The notes below the pieces were generated by a model that searched no databases, was not told the origin of the DNA, and was given only the letters and a program-made list of their open reading frames with translations. A stretch of 21,191 nucleotides of DNA from an uncultured Bacteroidales bacterium. Its GTDB lineage: Bacteria > Bacteroidota > Bacteroidia > Bacteroidales > F082. The stretch is taken from NCBI GenBank assembly GCA_937896505.1, contig CALBNP010000214.1, positions 1 through 21,191 of the forward strand. Direction: 5' to 3'. Numbering within the stretch: the first letter of the stretch is position 1; each line of letters begins with the position of its first letter. A program made the translations under genes and the position numbers. Below, piece after piece: positions 1 to 7,336 of the stretch.

Positions 1-142
1 CCGTGGTGAAGGTCTCAGGCAGCAGAATCAGGTCGGTGCCTGGCTGCACTTTGTCGAGCAGATGAGAGAAGTTTTCAAGGTTTGCGGCCTTGTCCTCCCA
101 GCGGAGGTCGGTCTGTATGTAGGCGATGTTGAGGTTTTGCAT
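1..142 (-). CDS. Carbon-nitrogen hydrolase (nitrilase superfamily), N-terminal fragment
   Basis: The first 47 residues of a protein read leftward out of the window, starting MQNLNIAYIQTDLRWEDKAA. The opening beta strand (NIAYIQTDLRWEDK), the helix that binds residues of the NxxxF type, and the motif LLPETF near residues 40-45 are the N-terminal signature of the nitrilase superfamily. In that family the Glu of the PET/PEM motif (here Glu43) is the first member of the Glu-Lys-Cys catalytic triad. The pattern most resembles the YafV-type omega-amidase branch, which hydrolyses alpha-keto-acid amides in the cytosol, but the Lys and Cys motifs lie outside the window and the subfamily cannot be fixed. 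Its ATG overlaps the TGA stop of the upstream acyltransferase by one base (TGATG), so it is probably translationally coupled as the fifth gene of the operon. Whether its job is tied to envelope acetylation or it simply shares the transcript is unknown. Confidence 0.82.
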   Translation of the reverse strand, partial: MQNLNIAYIQTDLRWEDKAANLENFSHLLDKVQPGTDLILLPETFTT

Positions 143-2025
143 CAGAATTGGAAATAAATGAATGCCTGTAGGTCGGCGGTAATGAATTGATAGACGATGA
201 ACACGACCAAAGCCGTAGCCAAAACCATCAGCGGAAGCGGCATCTTGGCAAACCAAATGCGATAGCGGCGCTTGAAGTTTTCGGGCAACCAATGGATGAC
301 GAGACCGATGATGATGAGTGCGAACACTTTCCAATAGTTCAAGGCGATGTCGGGTATCACACTCAAATCCCATTTGCCACCAATTCGGTTAACCATGTTC
401 TTTGCCGTATTCCAAGCGGTTTCGTTGGCTTCAACGGGGTCGAGGTTCGAACCGCTGCGGAAGAAGAGTCGCGTGAAGGTGATGAAGGTAAAGGTCTGGA
501 AGATAGCCCAAGCATCTTGCAGCCATTGCCAAGGTCGTTTTCCTCCCAACAGATTGTAACTCAAGCGGATGAAGTTACCTGCGAAAACGATGAGGCACCA
601 CACGAAGAGCATGTTGAACACGGGCAGTGGATAGTAGTAAGTCAGGGTTGCCAAAACCAATGTCACAAGGAACATGAACCAAGTGCGCACCTGAACCGAC
701 CAATCGCGCCAGAACTTGTAGAAAATCATGCCGATGCCATTCAATCCGCCCCAAATCATGAAGTTCCATGAAGCGCCGTGCCACAATCCGCCAAGCAGCA
801 TGGTATCCATTGAGTTGATGTTGGTCGTAATCTTCCTGCGCTTTTCGGGCTTGAAGATAGCCACCAAACCCACGATGAGCGCCACCACAGCAACGCCCAG
901 AGCCACCCACCAGCTTCCCGATAGGAAGGAGGCGATGCCGGCAATGACGATGATGATGCAGAACGAGCCGAAAGTAGCATTGCGGTTGCCACCCAACGGA
1001 ATGTAGAGATAATCTTGCAGCCAACGCGACAGCGAGATGTGCCAACGTTTCCAGAACTCGCCCGGGTTCTTGGCCTTATACGGCGAATTGAAGTTCTGAG
1101 GCAAATAGAAACCCATCAGCATGGCCACACCGATGGCGATGTCAGTATAACCCGAAAAGTCGGCATACACTTGCAGCGAATATCCGAATAGGGCGCAAAG
1201 GTTCTCGAAGCCCGAATAAAGCAACGGATTGTCGAAAACGCGGTCCACGAAATTCACAGCGATATAGTCGCTCAACACGATTTTCTTGATTAAGCCATTC
1301 AGAATCCAGAACATGGCAATGCCGAATTGCTTGCGGCTGAGGAAGTATTTCTTGTGAAGTTGCGGGATGAACTCGTTGGCTCTTACGATAGGTCCGGCCA
1401 CCAGTTGAGGGAAGAAACTCACATAGAAGCCGAAGTCGAAGATGTTGCGTACAGGCTCGATGCGATGGCGATACACATCCATGATGTAGCTGATGGCCTG
1501 GAAGGTATAGAACGAGATACCCACAGGCAAGAGGATATTATCGACACTGAAACGGTTGCTCCCCGTCAGTTCGTTGCCAATCCACGAGAACACGTCAAAC
1601 ACGCGGAATTCCGTACCCAAAAGGTTATTGACCACATCAGTGAGGAAATAGGCATATTTGAAATAGCACAAAGTGGAAAGGTTGACGATGACACTTAGTG
1701 CAATGACGAAATTCCTACTGCCGTTTTTCTTGCGCGAATAGAGCCATTTACCTGCAATGAAATTATATAAAGTAATGAAAATCAGTATTAAGGTAAATAA
1801 TCCGCTGGTCTTGTAATAGAAAAACAGACTGACAAAAAACAGGTAGGTGTTACGAAGCAGGCACTTGTTCTTGAAGATGCAGAAAAACGCAAACACGATG
1901 GCAAAGAAAGCCCAGAAATAAAACTGCGTAAACAGCAAGGGGTGAGCTTGGTCGAACGAGAAAAGCTTCTCGAAGAAGTCTAACGCTATGTTGGGAATTT
2001 CCTGAAACATGTTACTTTCTGACAT
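142..2025 (-). CDS. MBOAT family O-acyltransferase, AlgI-like
   Basis: A 627-residue polytopic membrane protein of the AlgI/PatA/DltB type, which moves acyl (usually acetyl) groups across the inner membrane for transfer onto extracytoplasmic glycans. Family landmarks are present in order: LPVGISFYTFQ (166-176), the block with FWKRWHISLSRWLQDYLYIP (324-343) followed by GGNR (345-348), and GLWHGASWNF (413-422) with the expected catalytic His416. About 40 extra residues, mostly hydrophobic (about 353-391), lie between GGNR and the catalytic His; AlgI itself has roughly 20-25 residues there. Two extra membrane segments would fit. The start overlaps the stop of the upstream SGNH gene by 14 bases; a second in-frame ATG at residue 6 lies one base after that stop and is an equally possible start. 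Partner SGNH proteins lie immediately upstream, as is usual for MBOAT/SGNH acetylation pairs. The substrate cannot be read from sequence. Confidence 0.93.
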   Translation of the reverse strand: MSESNMFQEIPNIALDFFEKLFSFDQAHPLLFTQFYFWAFFAIVFAFFCIFKNKCLLRNTYLFFVSLFFYYKTSGLFTLILIFITLYNFIAGKWLYSRKKNGSRNFVIALSVIVNLSTLCYFKYAYFLTDVVNNLLGTEFRVFDVFSWIGNELTGSNRFSVDNILLPVGISFYTFQAISYIMDVYRHRIEPVRNIFDFGFYVSFFPQLVAGPIVRANEFIPQLHKKYFLSRKQFGIAMFWILNGLIKKIVLSDYIAVNFVDRVFDNPLLYSGFENLCALFGYSLQVYADFSGYTDIAIGVAMLMGFYLPQNFNSPYKAKNPGEFWKRWHISLSRWLQDYLYIPLGGNRNATFGSFCIIIVIAGIASFLSGSWWVALGVAVVALIVGLVAIFKPEKRRKITTNINSMDTMLLGGLWHGASWNFMIWGGLNGIGMIFYKFWRDWSVQVRTWFMFLVTLVLATLTYYYPLPVFNMLFVWCLIVFAGNFIRLSYNLLGGKRPWQWLQDAWAIFQTFTFITFTRLFFRSGSNLDPVEANETAWNTAKNMVNRIGGKWDLSVIPDIALNYWKVFALIIIGLVIHWLPENFKRRYRIWFAKMPLPLMVLATALVVFIVYQFITADLQAFIYFQF

Positions 2026-3280
2026 TCTGCTTTATATGTTCCACGTATGCTTCAACGAAGGCATCATAGAGTAAGTCGCCCAATAGGTTGTATCCATCTG
2101 CGGTGAAATGGACCTTGTCTTTTTGGGAGAGCTTCGCATTCTCCCAATCCTTCATCGACTTGAAGCCACCCATGATGTGGAACTGGTCCCATAAGGCGGC
2201 ATTGTATTTCTCGGCCAACTCCATCATGGCTTGTTCCACGACCTTTCCATTAGGGTTGGCTTCATATTTCTTTCGGCTGACGCGACGATAGCTGTCGTTG
2301 TTGGTGATGAACACGAAAGCGCAATCGGGATTGACGCGTCTTATCATCGCAATGAGTTGTTCGTAGTTTTTCTTGAAAATCTCCTTGTCGAATTCCTTCT
2401 CAGCCGCATCGTTGATGCCGATGCCGAAGATGACGAGGTCGGGCTTGATGAGCTGAAGGTCGCGCTCGAAGTTGTCGCAACGCAGATAGGACGGCACACT
2501 AGCACCATTCACTCCAACGCCATGCACGTTGATGCCCGTCATGCCGTTTTCGAGCAAGATGCCTGTCAGCACAAACTCATCATCGGCAGCGTTGACCTTG
2601 ATACAGATTGAATCGGTGAAAGAAGGTAGGCGAAACACAAACGATTCTTGGTCGGCATTGTATTCGCCGTCGATGGTCAAGCCATCATGTTCTACGACAG
2701 GAATCACATCATCGGTTTCGGAATAGCCCAGCACGGTAACTTTATTGAACACAAATTCAGGCGTGATGGAAGAAGCCGACCGGGCACGGGTGATGATGCT
2801 GATGCTGGCTTCAGGGTCGGAAGTCCAGACAGCGGCTCCGGCCAAGCCCATCGTCTTGTCGTAATCGCGCACCACGGCATTGCGGCAATAGTCCCATTCG
2901 CCTGTATATTTCACCATGAAATGCGAAGGATTGTTGGTCTTACCGGCCGAAAAAGGGAAGACGAAATTTTGCCCGCCTATCAAATCGGGACTGACGTTCA
3001 TCAAGTTGTCGCGGAAACGTTGGGTAAAAGTGCCAGCCTGGACATGCGAGCCACCGATGTGCATGATATTCACATTGTTCTTGCCAAAGAAGACCACCGA
3101 ATCGAGTTTGTTGAAAAAACGTTCCATCATCGGACTTTCGCCCGAAGGATATTGCAATTCGTTATCATCGAAATTGGCAAAGCCAAAATCAGGAACCGGG
3201 CGTAGCAATGGTGTGGTTTGCCCGAATGTCATCAGGCAAGCCAAGGTCAAACCAATGAAAAACAGCCCACGTTTCATCAT
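2012..3280 (-). CDS. Exported SGNH/GDSL-fold esterase or acetyltransferase (second of a tandem pair)
   Basis: A 422-residue protein with a signal peptide (about residues 1-20, ending in TFGQ) and SGNH catalytic blocks spread over the whole length. Block I is MHIGGSHVQAG with the nucleophile at Ser78, a block II glycine lies near residue 259, block III is FGIGIND with Asn290, and block V is DKVH with Asp388 and His391. About 180 residues of mostly beta-type sequence lie between blocks I and II. This resembles SGNH enzymes with an inserted carbohydrate-binding domain, such as the peptidoglycan O-acetyl esterase Ape1. Block I has Gly-Gly-Ser where most relatives have Gly-Asp-Ser. The C-terminal part (WDQFHIMGG, then SM and W) matches its upstream neighbour, so the two are paralogs. 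The start codon overlaps that neighbour's stop as ATGA. The likely job is periplasmic transfer or removal of O-acetyl groups; sequence alone does not decide which. Confidence 0.87.
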   Translation of the reverse strand: MMKRGLFFIGLTLACLMTFGQTTPLLRPVPDFGFANFDDNELQYPSGESPMMERFFNKLDSVVFFGKNNVNIMHIGGSHVQAGTFTQRFRDNLMNVSPDLIGGQNFVFPFSAGKTNNPSHFMVKYTGEWDYCRNAVVRDYDKTMGLAGAAVWTSDPEASISIITRARSASSITPEFVFNKVTVLGYSETDDVIPVVEHDGLTIDGEYNADQESFVFRLPSFTDSICIKVNAADDEFVLTGILLENGMTGINVHGVGVNGASVPSYLRCDNFERDLQLIKPDLVIFGIGINDAAEKEFDKEIFKKNYEQLIAMIRRVNPDCAFVFITNNDSYRRVSRKKYEANPNGKVVEQAMMELAEKYNAALWDQFHIMGGFKSMKDWENAKLSQKDKVHFTADGYNLLGDLLYDAFVEAYVEHIKQNVRK

Positions 3281-4794
3281 TTCCTAAAGGATTTATAAGG
3301 TTGGTAAGTAGGTGGTTGAGTGCGATAAAGCACGCGAAGAGAATCGATGGTCCTATCGGAGTTGATGAACTCGATGACTTGGTCGCTCGGCACATGTTTG
3401 CGCATCTGATAGAAGTCGTAGTAGGTAGTAAACGACTTGGCCAATTGCGTTCCGATTTCCTGAGCACCGGAAAACGTGAAGTGGATGTAATCGGGACCGG
3501 CCAAAGGGGGTTGGTGTTTCACCCATTGTGCCATCGAGCCTTCGCCGCCCATCACGTGGAACATGTCCCAATAGGCCACACCATTGCGCAGCGTCATGGC
3601 TTTCAGCGAATCGTTGAGTTCGGGAAGGCCTTGCCACGTTCCCATCTTTCCGTTGTAGCTCTTGCCCATATCGGAAGGTCCGATGAACAACAGTGTGGTT
3701 TGCGGCACGATGCGTTTCAGGAAATGGATTTGGTTTTCGAGTTCATTCATGTAAGCGCCAATTTGCTTGGTTGAAGTGATGCTAGGCATGCGGTTGCCGC
3801 CAAATTGTAGGATGATCATCTTAACACCAAGCATTTCATACGACTGGCGCAGAAGGCTTTCTTCGACGCGAGTAAAGACAGTGCCCGAGCAGCCGCGCAA
3901 GGCAATGTTATCCAAGGCGATGCCCGAATTGCCGTCAAGCATCACGCCATAGATTTCGGCGTTACCGCTGAAGTGAATGGTGCCGCGTTTCACATTGGCT
4001 GGCAACTGCCACGAAATGATGGAGATGCTATCGCATGAGGCGAGGGTTTTCGGTTCCGTCTTGATGGTGTCGCAACGAAGCGAAGCACTGAAACCTTGGC
4101 TATTGTGACCCAAAAGCACCGAAACTTTCGAAATCTGTTTCGACTTTTCAAGGGCATGTGTGTGATTCGACTGGCTGAAAGAGATGGAACCTTCGCCCGC
4201 CACGCTGCCCATCTGGGTCATCACACCATAATGGCCATTTGAAATGCGCAGCGAAGCATCGCCGATGAGCGAATGACGCTCAATGTTGGAATATTGTTGC
4301 GACACGGAGATAGTCGGCACAGTTTGGATGGCCGGAATCATGCTTGGGCCTGAACCACCGAAAAACTCTTGCAGCTGCTGACGCAAAACTGAAGAGATGC
4401 GGTCCATTTCGATTTGCGAATCGCCATAGTGCATAATGCGATATACCTTGCCTTCTTCCTGCGCCTTCTCAAACTGGGCGAAAAGGTCGTCGAAATAAAG
4501 ATAGTTGTCGTTAGGCAAATAGATGCGGTTGGGGTTGGTTTGAAGGTAGTCGCGGAAAAACCTGATGCTATCGAGAACGGTTTCCGAATAGGTCATCTCG
4601 AAACTCTTGTTCACGTTGTCTAAAACGGCATCCACATCGACCATCTCCTCATCGTTTTCAGAAGCTTGGGCCAACGATGGGAAACGTAAGTTAATCGGGC
4701 CAATCTTGATGCCCTTGGCGGGGAAGAAATACCATGCTACACCGAGCAGGAGAAATACACTAATAATAAAAAGGAAGATGCGTATTGATTTCAT
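3277..4794 (-). CDS. Membrane-anchored SGNH/GDSL-fold esterase or acetyltransferase (first of a tandem pair)
   Basis: A 505-residue protein with one N-terminal membrane segment (about 5-24) and no obvious cleavage site, so probably anchored with its body in the periplasm. A low-complexity acidic linker follows. SGNH blocks are complete: YGDSQ (Ser126), RGCSG with the block II Gly301, FGGNR with Asn334, and GPDYIHFT with Asp435 and His438. Some 170 residues between blocks I and II look like an inserted beta domain. The region WDMFHVMGG at about 409-417 is shared with the downstream paralog. Its ATG overlaps the stop of the LysM gene by four bases (ATGA). Known MBOAT systems use such proteins to take the acetyl group delivered through the membrane and place it on the polymer (PatB, AlgJ and AlgX roles); Ape1-like members remove it. 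The canonical Gly-Asp-Ser suggests full catalytic ability, but the direction of the reaction is not visible. Confidence 0.87.
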   Translation of the reverse strand: MKSIRIFLFIISVFLLLGVAWYFFPAKGIKIGPINLRFPSLAQASENDEEMVDVDAVLDNVNKSFEMTYSETVLDSIRFFRDYLQTNPNRIYLPNDNYLYFDDLFAQFEKAQEEGKVYRIMHYGDSQIEMDRISSVLRQQLQEFFGGSGPSMIPAIQTVPTISVSQQYSNIERHSLIGDASLRISNGHYGVMTQMGSVAGEGSISFSQSNHTHALEKSKQISKVSVLLGHNSQGFSASLRCDTIKTEPKTLASCDSISIISWQLPANVKRGTIHFSGNAEIYGVMLDGNSGIALDNIALRGCSGTVFTRVEESLLRQSYEMLGVKMIILQFGGNRMPSITSTKQIGAYMNELENQIHFLKRIVPQTTLLFIGPSDMGKSYNGKMGTWQGLPELNDSLKAMTLRNGVAYWDMFHVMGGEGSMAQWVKHQPPLAGPDYIHFTFSGAQEIGTQLAKSFTTYYDFYQMRKHVPSDQVIEFINSDRTIDSLRVLYRTQPPTYQPYKSFRK

Positions 4795-5717
4795 TTCTTT
4801 ATTTTCAACTTTTGTCCTTCGCGGATAAAATCACTTTTCAGATTGTTCCATTTCATCAAGCTATCGACCGATACGTGATATTTCTTTGCGATTTTCCCTA
4901 AATTGTCGCCTTTCTTGATGATATATGTCGAATAGTTTTCCTTTGGCTTGGCTGGCGTTGGCTTTGGACTTGGCGCTGGCTCGGCCTTAACGGTTTGTTG
5001 CTCTTGGGCTTTCTTGGCTTCATCGGCCAATCGCTTGGCTTCGCTCTTTTCGAATTGGGCTAATGCTTCGCTCTTCTGTTCTGGCGTATAGGAGCTATAA
5101 ACGTAATCGCAAGCTATGAAATCTTTGATAACGTGCGAATTAGGCAATAAGTCCTGCTCATAGAAATTCCAAAGTTCAAGGAAATTGTCGCTTTTGACGA
5201 TGGCACGTTGCAATGCGTTCGGACTGTCGGAAAAGGCCAAGATGCTCATCCACCAGTCGCCATATTGCTGATAAAGTTCCGAAAGGTAATCCAATGCAGC
5301 CTTTGTGGAAGCCTCAATCGAGAGACGCTCGTCGTTGTTTTCGCTGACATCGAGACCATAGCGCAAAGCTACCAAAGTGGGCAAAGCCCAAGCACCGCGG
5401 CAGTCGCCTGAAATGTAGTCGGATTGCATGTCAGTCAGCGCAACGGGAAGATATTTCAGTTCCACAGGCATGTTGCGACGCTGCAACTCGGTCTCAATCA
5501 TTGTCTCGTTTTTTATAAATGAGCCAGACATGGTTTTGGATTCATATTCAGCGATTCCATGCTGAAGCGATTCGTGATAGGGCAGCGAAATCGTCTTTTC
5601 CAATTTGTCAAGCTGTTTGGAAATGGCATTAGCATCCGACGACACGCAACAATTGTTGGCCGACAGACAAAAGAAACCAATCAACAATATCGTTAAATCC
5701 CTGACTTTCATTACCAT
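4791..5717 (-). CDS. LysM protein with a degenerate lytic-transglycosylase-like (SLT) domain
   Basis: A 308-residue exported protein: hydrophobic signal (about 7-20), an SLT/MltD-like domain (about 45-200), a charged Ala/Lys/Glu helix and Pro-rich linker (about 212-260), and one LysM repeat (about 263-307, with IIKKGDNLGKIAKKYHVS). The SLT relation shows in ELKYLPVA (86-93), RYGLDV (119-124) and the EAST-AALDYL helix with YGDWW (152-156). However, the active site is lost: active relatives have Glu-Ser right after the KYLxVA strand, whereas here Leu94-Thr95 stand there, the GFWQ/GLWQ motif is GAWALP (108-113), and the AYNAG motif is AFSDS (161-165). It should therefore bind glycan strands without cutting them. 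It is the first gene of an operon with SGNH and MBOAT genes, which suggests a targeting or scaffold role. A second in-frame ATG at residue 3 is an equally likely start. Distance from lipoprotein consensus leaves the export mode open. Confidence 0.82.
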   Translation of the reverse strand: MVMKVRDLTILLIGFFCLSANNCCVSSDANAISKQLDKLEKTISLPYHESLQHGIAEYESKTMSGSFIKNETMIETELQRRNMPVELKYLPVALTDMQSDYISGDCRGAWALPTLVALRYGLDVSENNDERLSIEASTKAALDYLSELYQQYGDWWMSILAFSDSPNALQRAIVKSDNFLELWNFYEQDLLPNSHVIKDFIACDYVYSSYTPEQKSEALAQFEKSEAKRLADEAKKAQEQQTVKAEPAPSPKPTPAKPKENYSTYIIKKGDNLGKIAKKYHVSVDSLMKWNNLKSDFIREGQKLKIKK

Positions 5718-5773
5718 ATCTTTGCGAAAAACTCAGGCACGTCATCGGTCTGAACCTTGGGCAAAATGAGTGG

Positions 5774-5781
5774 CAAAAATA
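5774..5781 (-). promoter_or_regulatory. Candidate -7 box of the LysM/SGNH/MBOAT operon
   Basis: The minus strand reads TATTTTTG, a match to the Bacteroidota -7 consensus TAnnTTTG, 56 bases before the LysM gene's first start codon. No clear TTG at the -33 position. It lies back to back with the box of the divergent MATE gene. Confidence 0.4.
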
Positions 5782-5794
5782 CTAAATTTTTCCC

Positions 5795-5802
5795 TACTTT
5801 TG
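5795..5802 (+). promoter_or_regulatory. -7 promoter box of the MATE gene
   Basis: TACTTTTG fits TAnnTTTG, with 23 bases between the box and the ATG at 5826. Transcription would start after any upstream start codon, which is the main reason for choosing 5826 as the start. The -33 element is weak. Confidence 0.6.
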
Positions 5803-5825
5803 CACCCGCGAAAATTTTAGGAGAG

Positions 5826-7208
5826 ATGGAACAGATTGACAAGACTAAGGAACTGGAAACCAGGAGTATAAAGCGATTATTGTGGATATATGCATTGCCT
5901 GCCATCATCAGTCAGGTGATTGCATCGGTCTATAACATTGTTGACCGCGTGTTTCTGGGGCAATGTGTCGGGTCGTTGGCCATCGCAGGTTTGGCCATCA
6001 CCATGCCGATCATGAACATCATCCATGCTTTCGGCTCATTGGTCGGTGCGGGTTCTTCGGCACGAATGTCAATCGTCTTGGGACAGAAAGATGTAAAATG
6101 GGCCGAAAAGATATTGGGTAACAGCCTTTTGTTGACTTTTTTCTTCGGCATCCTGTTCACCTCTTTCTCGTATGCTTTCATGGACAAGATACTTACCATG
6201 TTCGGTGCGACGTCCGAAACCATAGCCTACGCTCGCGAATACATGGTTATCGTCATTCCGGGCATGTTCCTCACCACGGTCACTTTCAACCTCACTGGCT
6301 TGATTCGTGCTTCGGGCTATCCTACCAAGTCCATGTTCATCTTGGCTGGTGGCGCCATCCTGAATATCATCCTTGATGGCATTTTCATCTATGGCCTCAA
6401 CATGGGTATTGCGGGTGCTGCCTGGGCAACCACCATCTCAATGGCTTGTTCGTCAGTGTTTTCCGTTTGGCATTTCTTCCAAAAGACATCCTTTATTCGT
6501 TTCAAGCGACATGCTTGGGCACCTAAACTATACATTTTTCGCAACATTCTGATGATTGGCATCAGCCCGTTCTCGATGAATTTGGCTGCTTCGGCAGTGG
6601 TGGCTTTGCTCAACAGCCAGCTCATCCGTTTTGGCGGCGACCTTGCCGTGGGTGCCTACGGCATCGTCAATTCATTCGGCAGCATCTGCATCCTGCTGAT
6701 GATTGGCCTTTGCCAAGGTATGCAGCCGATTGCTGGTTATAACTACGGAGCAGGCCATTCGAGCCGGTTGAAGGAAGTGTATAAGTTAACCATGATTGCC
6801 AATATGTTGGTAGGTCTAGTGGGTTCCATCATGGCGCTTTCCATTCCGCATATTTTGCTGCGCGCTTTCACCAATGAGGCCGACCTTATTGAAATCGGAA
6901 TTCCGGCCATGCGTTTCATGATGGTGATGTTCCCATTGGTCGGTTTCACCATTACAAATTCACAGTTCTTCCAGTCTATCGACAAGCCTTGGATTGCCAT
7001 TGTGACCAGCCTATCGCGCCAGGTCTTGTTCCTGATACCACTAATCTATATCGTTCCGAATATTTTCATCAACCTTGGTCGTTCAGGACTGACAGGCGTT
7101 TGGTCATCAATGACGATAGCCGACACCTTGGGAGCTATCCTCGCCTTCTTACTGCTCATGACCCAAAGGAAAGTGTTCACAGCTGCCGAAATCAACAATA
7201 GACAATAA
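5826..7208 (+). CDS. MATE family multidrug/cation antiporter
   Basis: A 460-residue protein with about 12 hydrophobic segments and two similar halves, typical of MATE exporters, which expel drugs or other organic compounds in exchange for Na+ or H+. The N-terminal half begins with the family pattern IYALPAIISQVIASVYNIVD followed by RVFLG, continues with VGSLAIAGLAITMP and the GAGSSARMSIVLGQ loop, and the second half repeats it with FGGDLAVGAYGIVNS and GMQPIAGYNYGAG. Length fits the family. I chose the ATG at 5826 over an in-frame TTG 69 bases upstream because a promoter box lies between them and because the sequence before the ATG (TTTTAGGAGAG) is purine-rich. The gene is divergent from the acetylation operon with a very short shared promoter region. 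Substrate is not predictable. Downstream there is no classical terminator but the paired heptamer arrays at 7209-7324. Confidence 0.95.
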   Translation: MEQIDKTKELETRSIKRLLWIYALPAIISQVIASVYNIVDRVFLGQCVGSLAIAGLAITMPIMNIIHAFGSLVGAGSSARMSIVLGQKDVKWAEKILGNSLLLTFFFGILFTSFSYAFMDKILTMFGATSETIAYAREYMVIVIPGMFLTTVTFNLTGLIRASGYPTKSMFILAGGAILNIILDGIFIYGLNMGIAGAAWATTISMACSSVFSVWHFFQKTSFIRFKRHAWAPKLYIFRNILMIGISPFSMNLAASAVVALLNSQLIRFGGDLAVGAYGIVNSFGSICILLMIGLCQGMQPIAGYNYGAGHSSRLKEVYKLTMIANMLVGLVGSIMALSIPHILLRAFTNEADLIEIGIPAMRFMMVMFPLVGFTITNSQFFQSIDKPWIAIVTSLSRQVLFLIPLIYIVPNIFINLGRSGLTGVWSSMTIADTLGAILAFLLLMTQRKVFTAAEINNRQ

Positions 7209-7324
7209 TAGCTTTTAGCATCTGGCTTTTAGCTTTTGGCTCAACAAGTCCTTAACACACATGTAAGACTTTTGATAATGAACAATCAGGCCAAAAGCCA
7301 AAAGCCAACAGCCAGAAGCCAATA
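7209..7324. repeat. Two inverted arrays of five 7-base units
   Basis: Left arm 7209-7243 is five exact-length heptamers: TAGCTTT, TAGCATC, TGGCTTT, TAGCTTT, TGGCTCA. Right arm 7290-7324 is five more: GCCAAAA, GCCAAAA, GCCAACA, GCCAGAA, GCCAATA. The reverse complement of the left arm follows the same unit (GCCAAAA, GCTAAAA and so on), so the arms could pair as an imperfect 35-base stem around a 46-base loop. The loop contains GACTTTTG at 7267-7274, one mismatch from the -7 consensus, a possible promoter of the next gene. The element fills nearly the whole gap between the MATE and EFR1 genes. It could act as a terminator or transcript stabiliser; that is inference. Confidence 0.85.
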
Positions 7325-7336
7325 AAAACAAGGAAA

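Noticed and set aside
187..771. A 194-codon open frame on the plus strand
   Set aside because: Opposite the MBOAT gene; charged, low-complexity translation without homology.
5717..5724. Plus-strand TATCTTTG as a second MATE promoter
   Set aside because: It fits the -7 consensus but lies over the LysM start codon and about 100 bases from the MATE start; the 5795 box has the spacing seen elsewhere.
7209..7324. CRISPR array
   Set aside because: Units are 7 bases with no spacers, and the arms are inverted relative to each other; no cas genes nearby.
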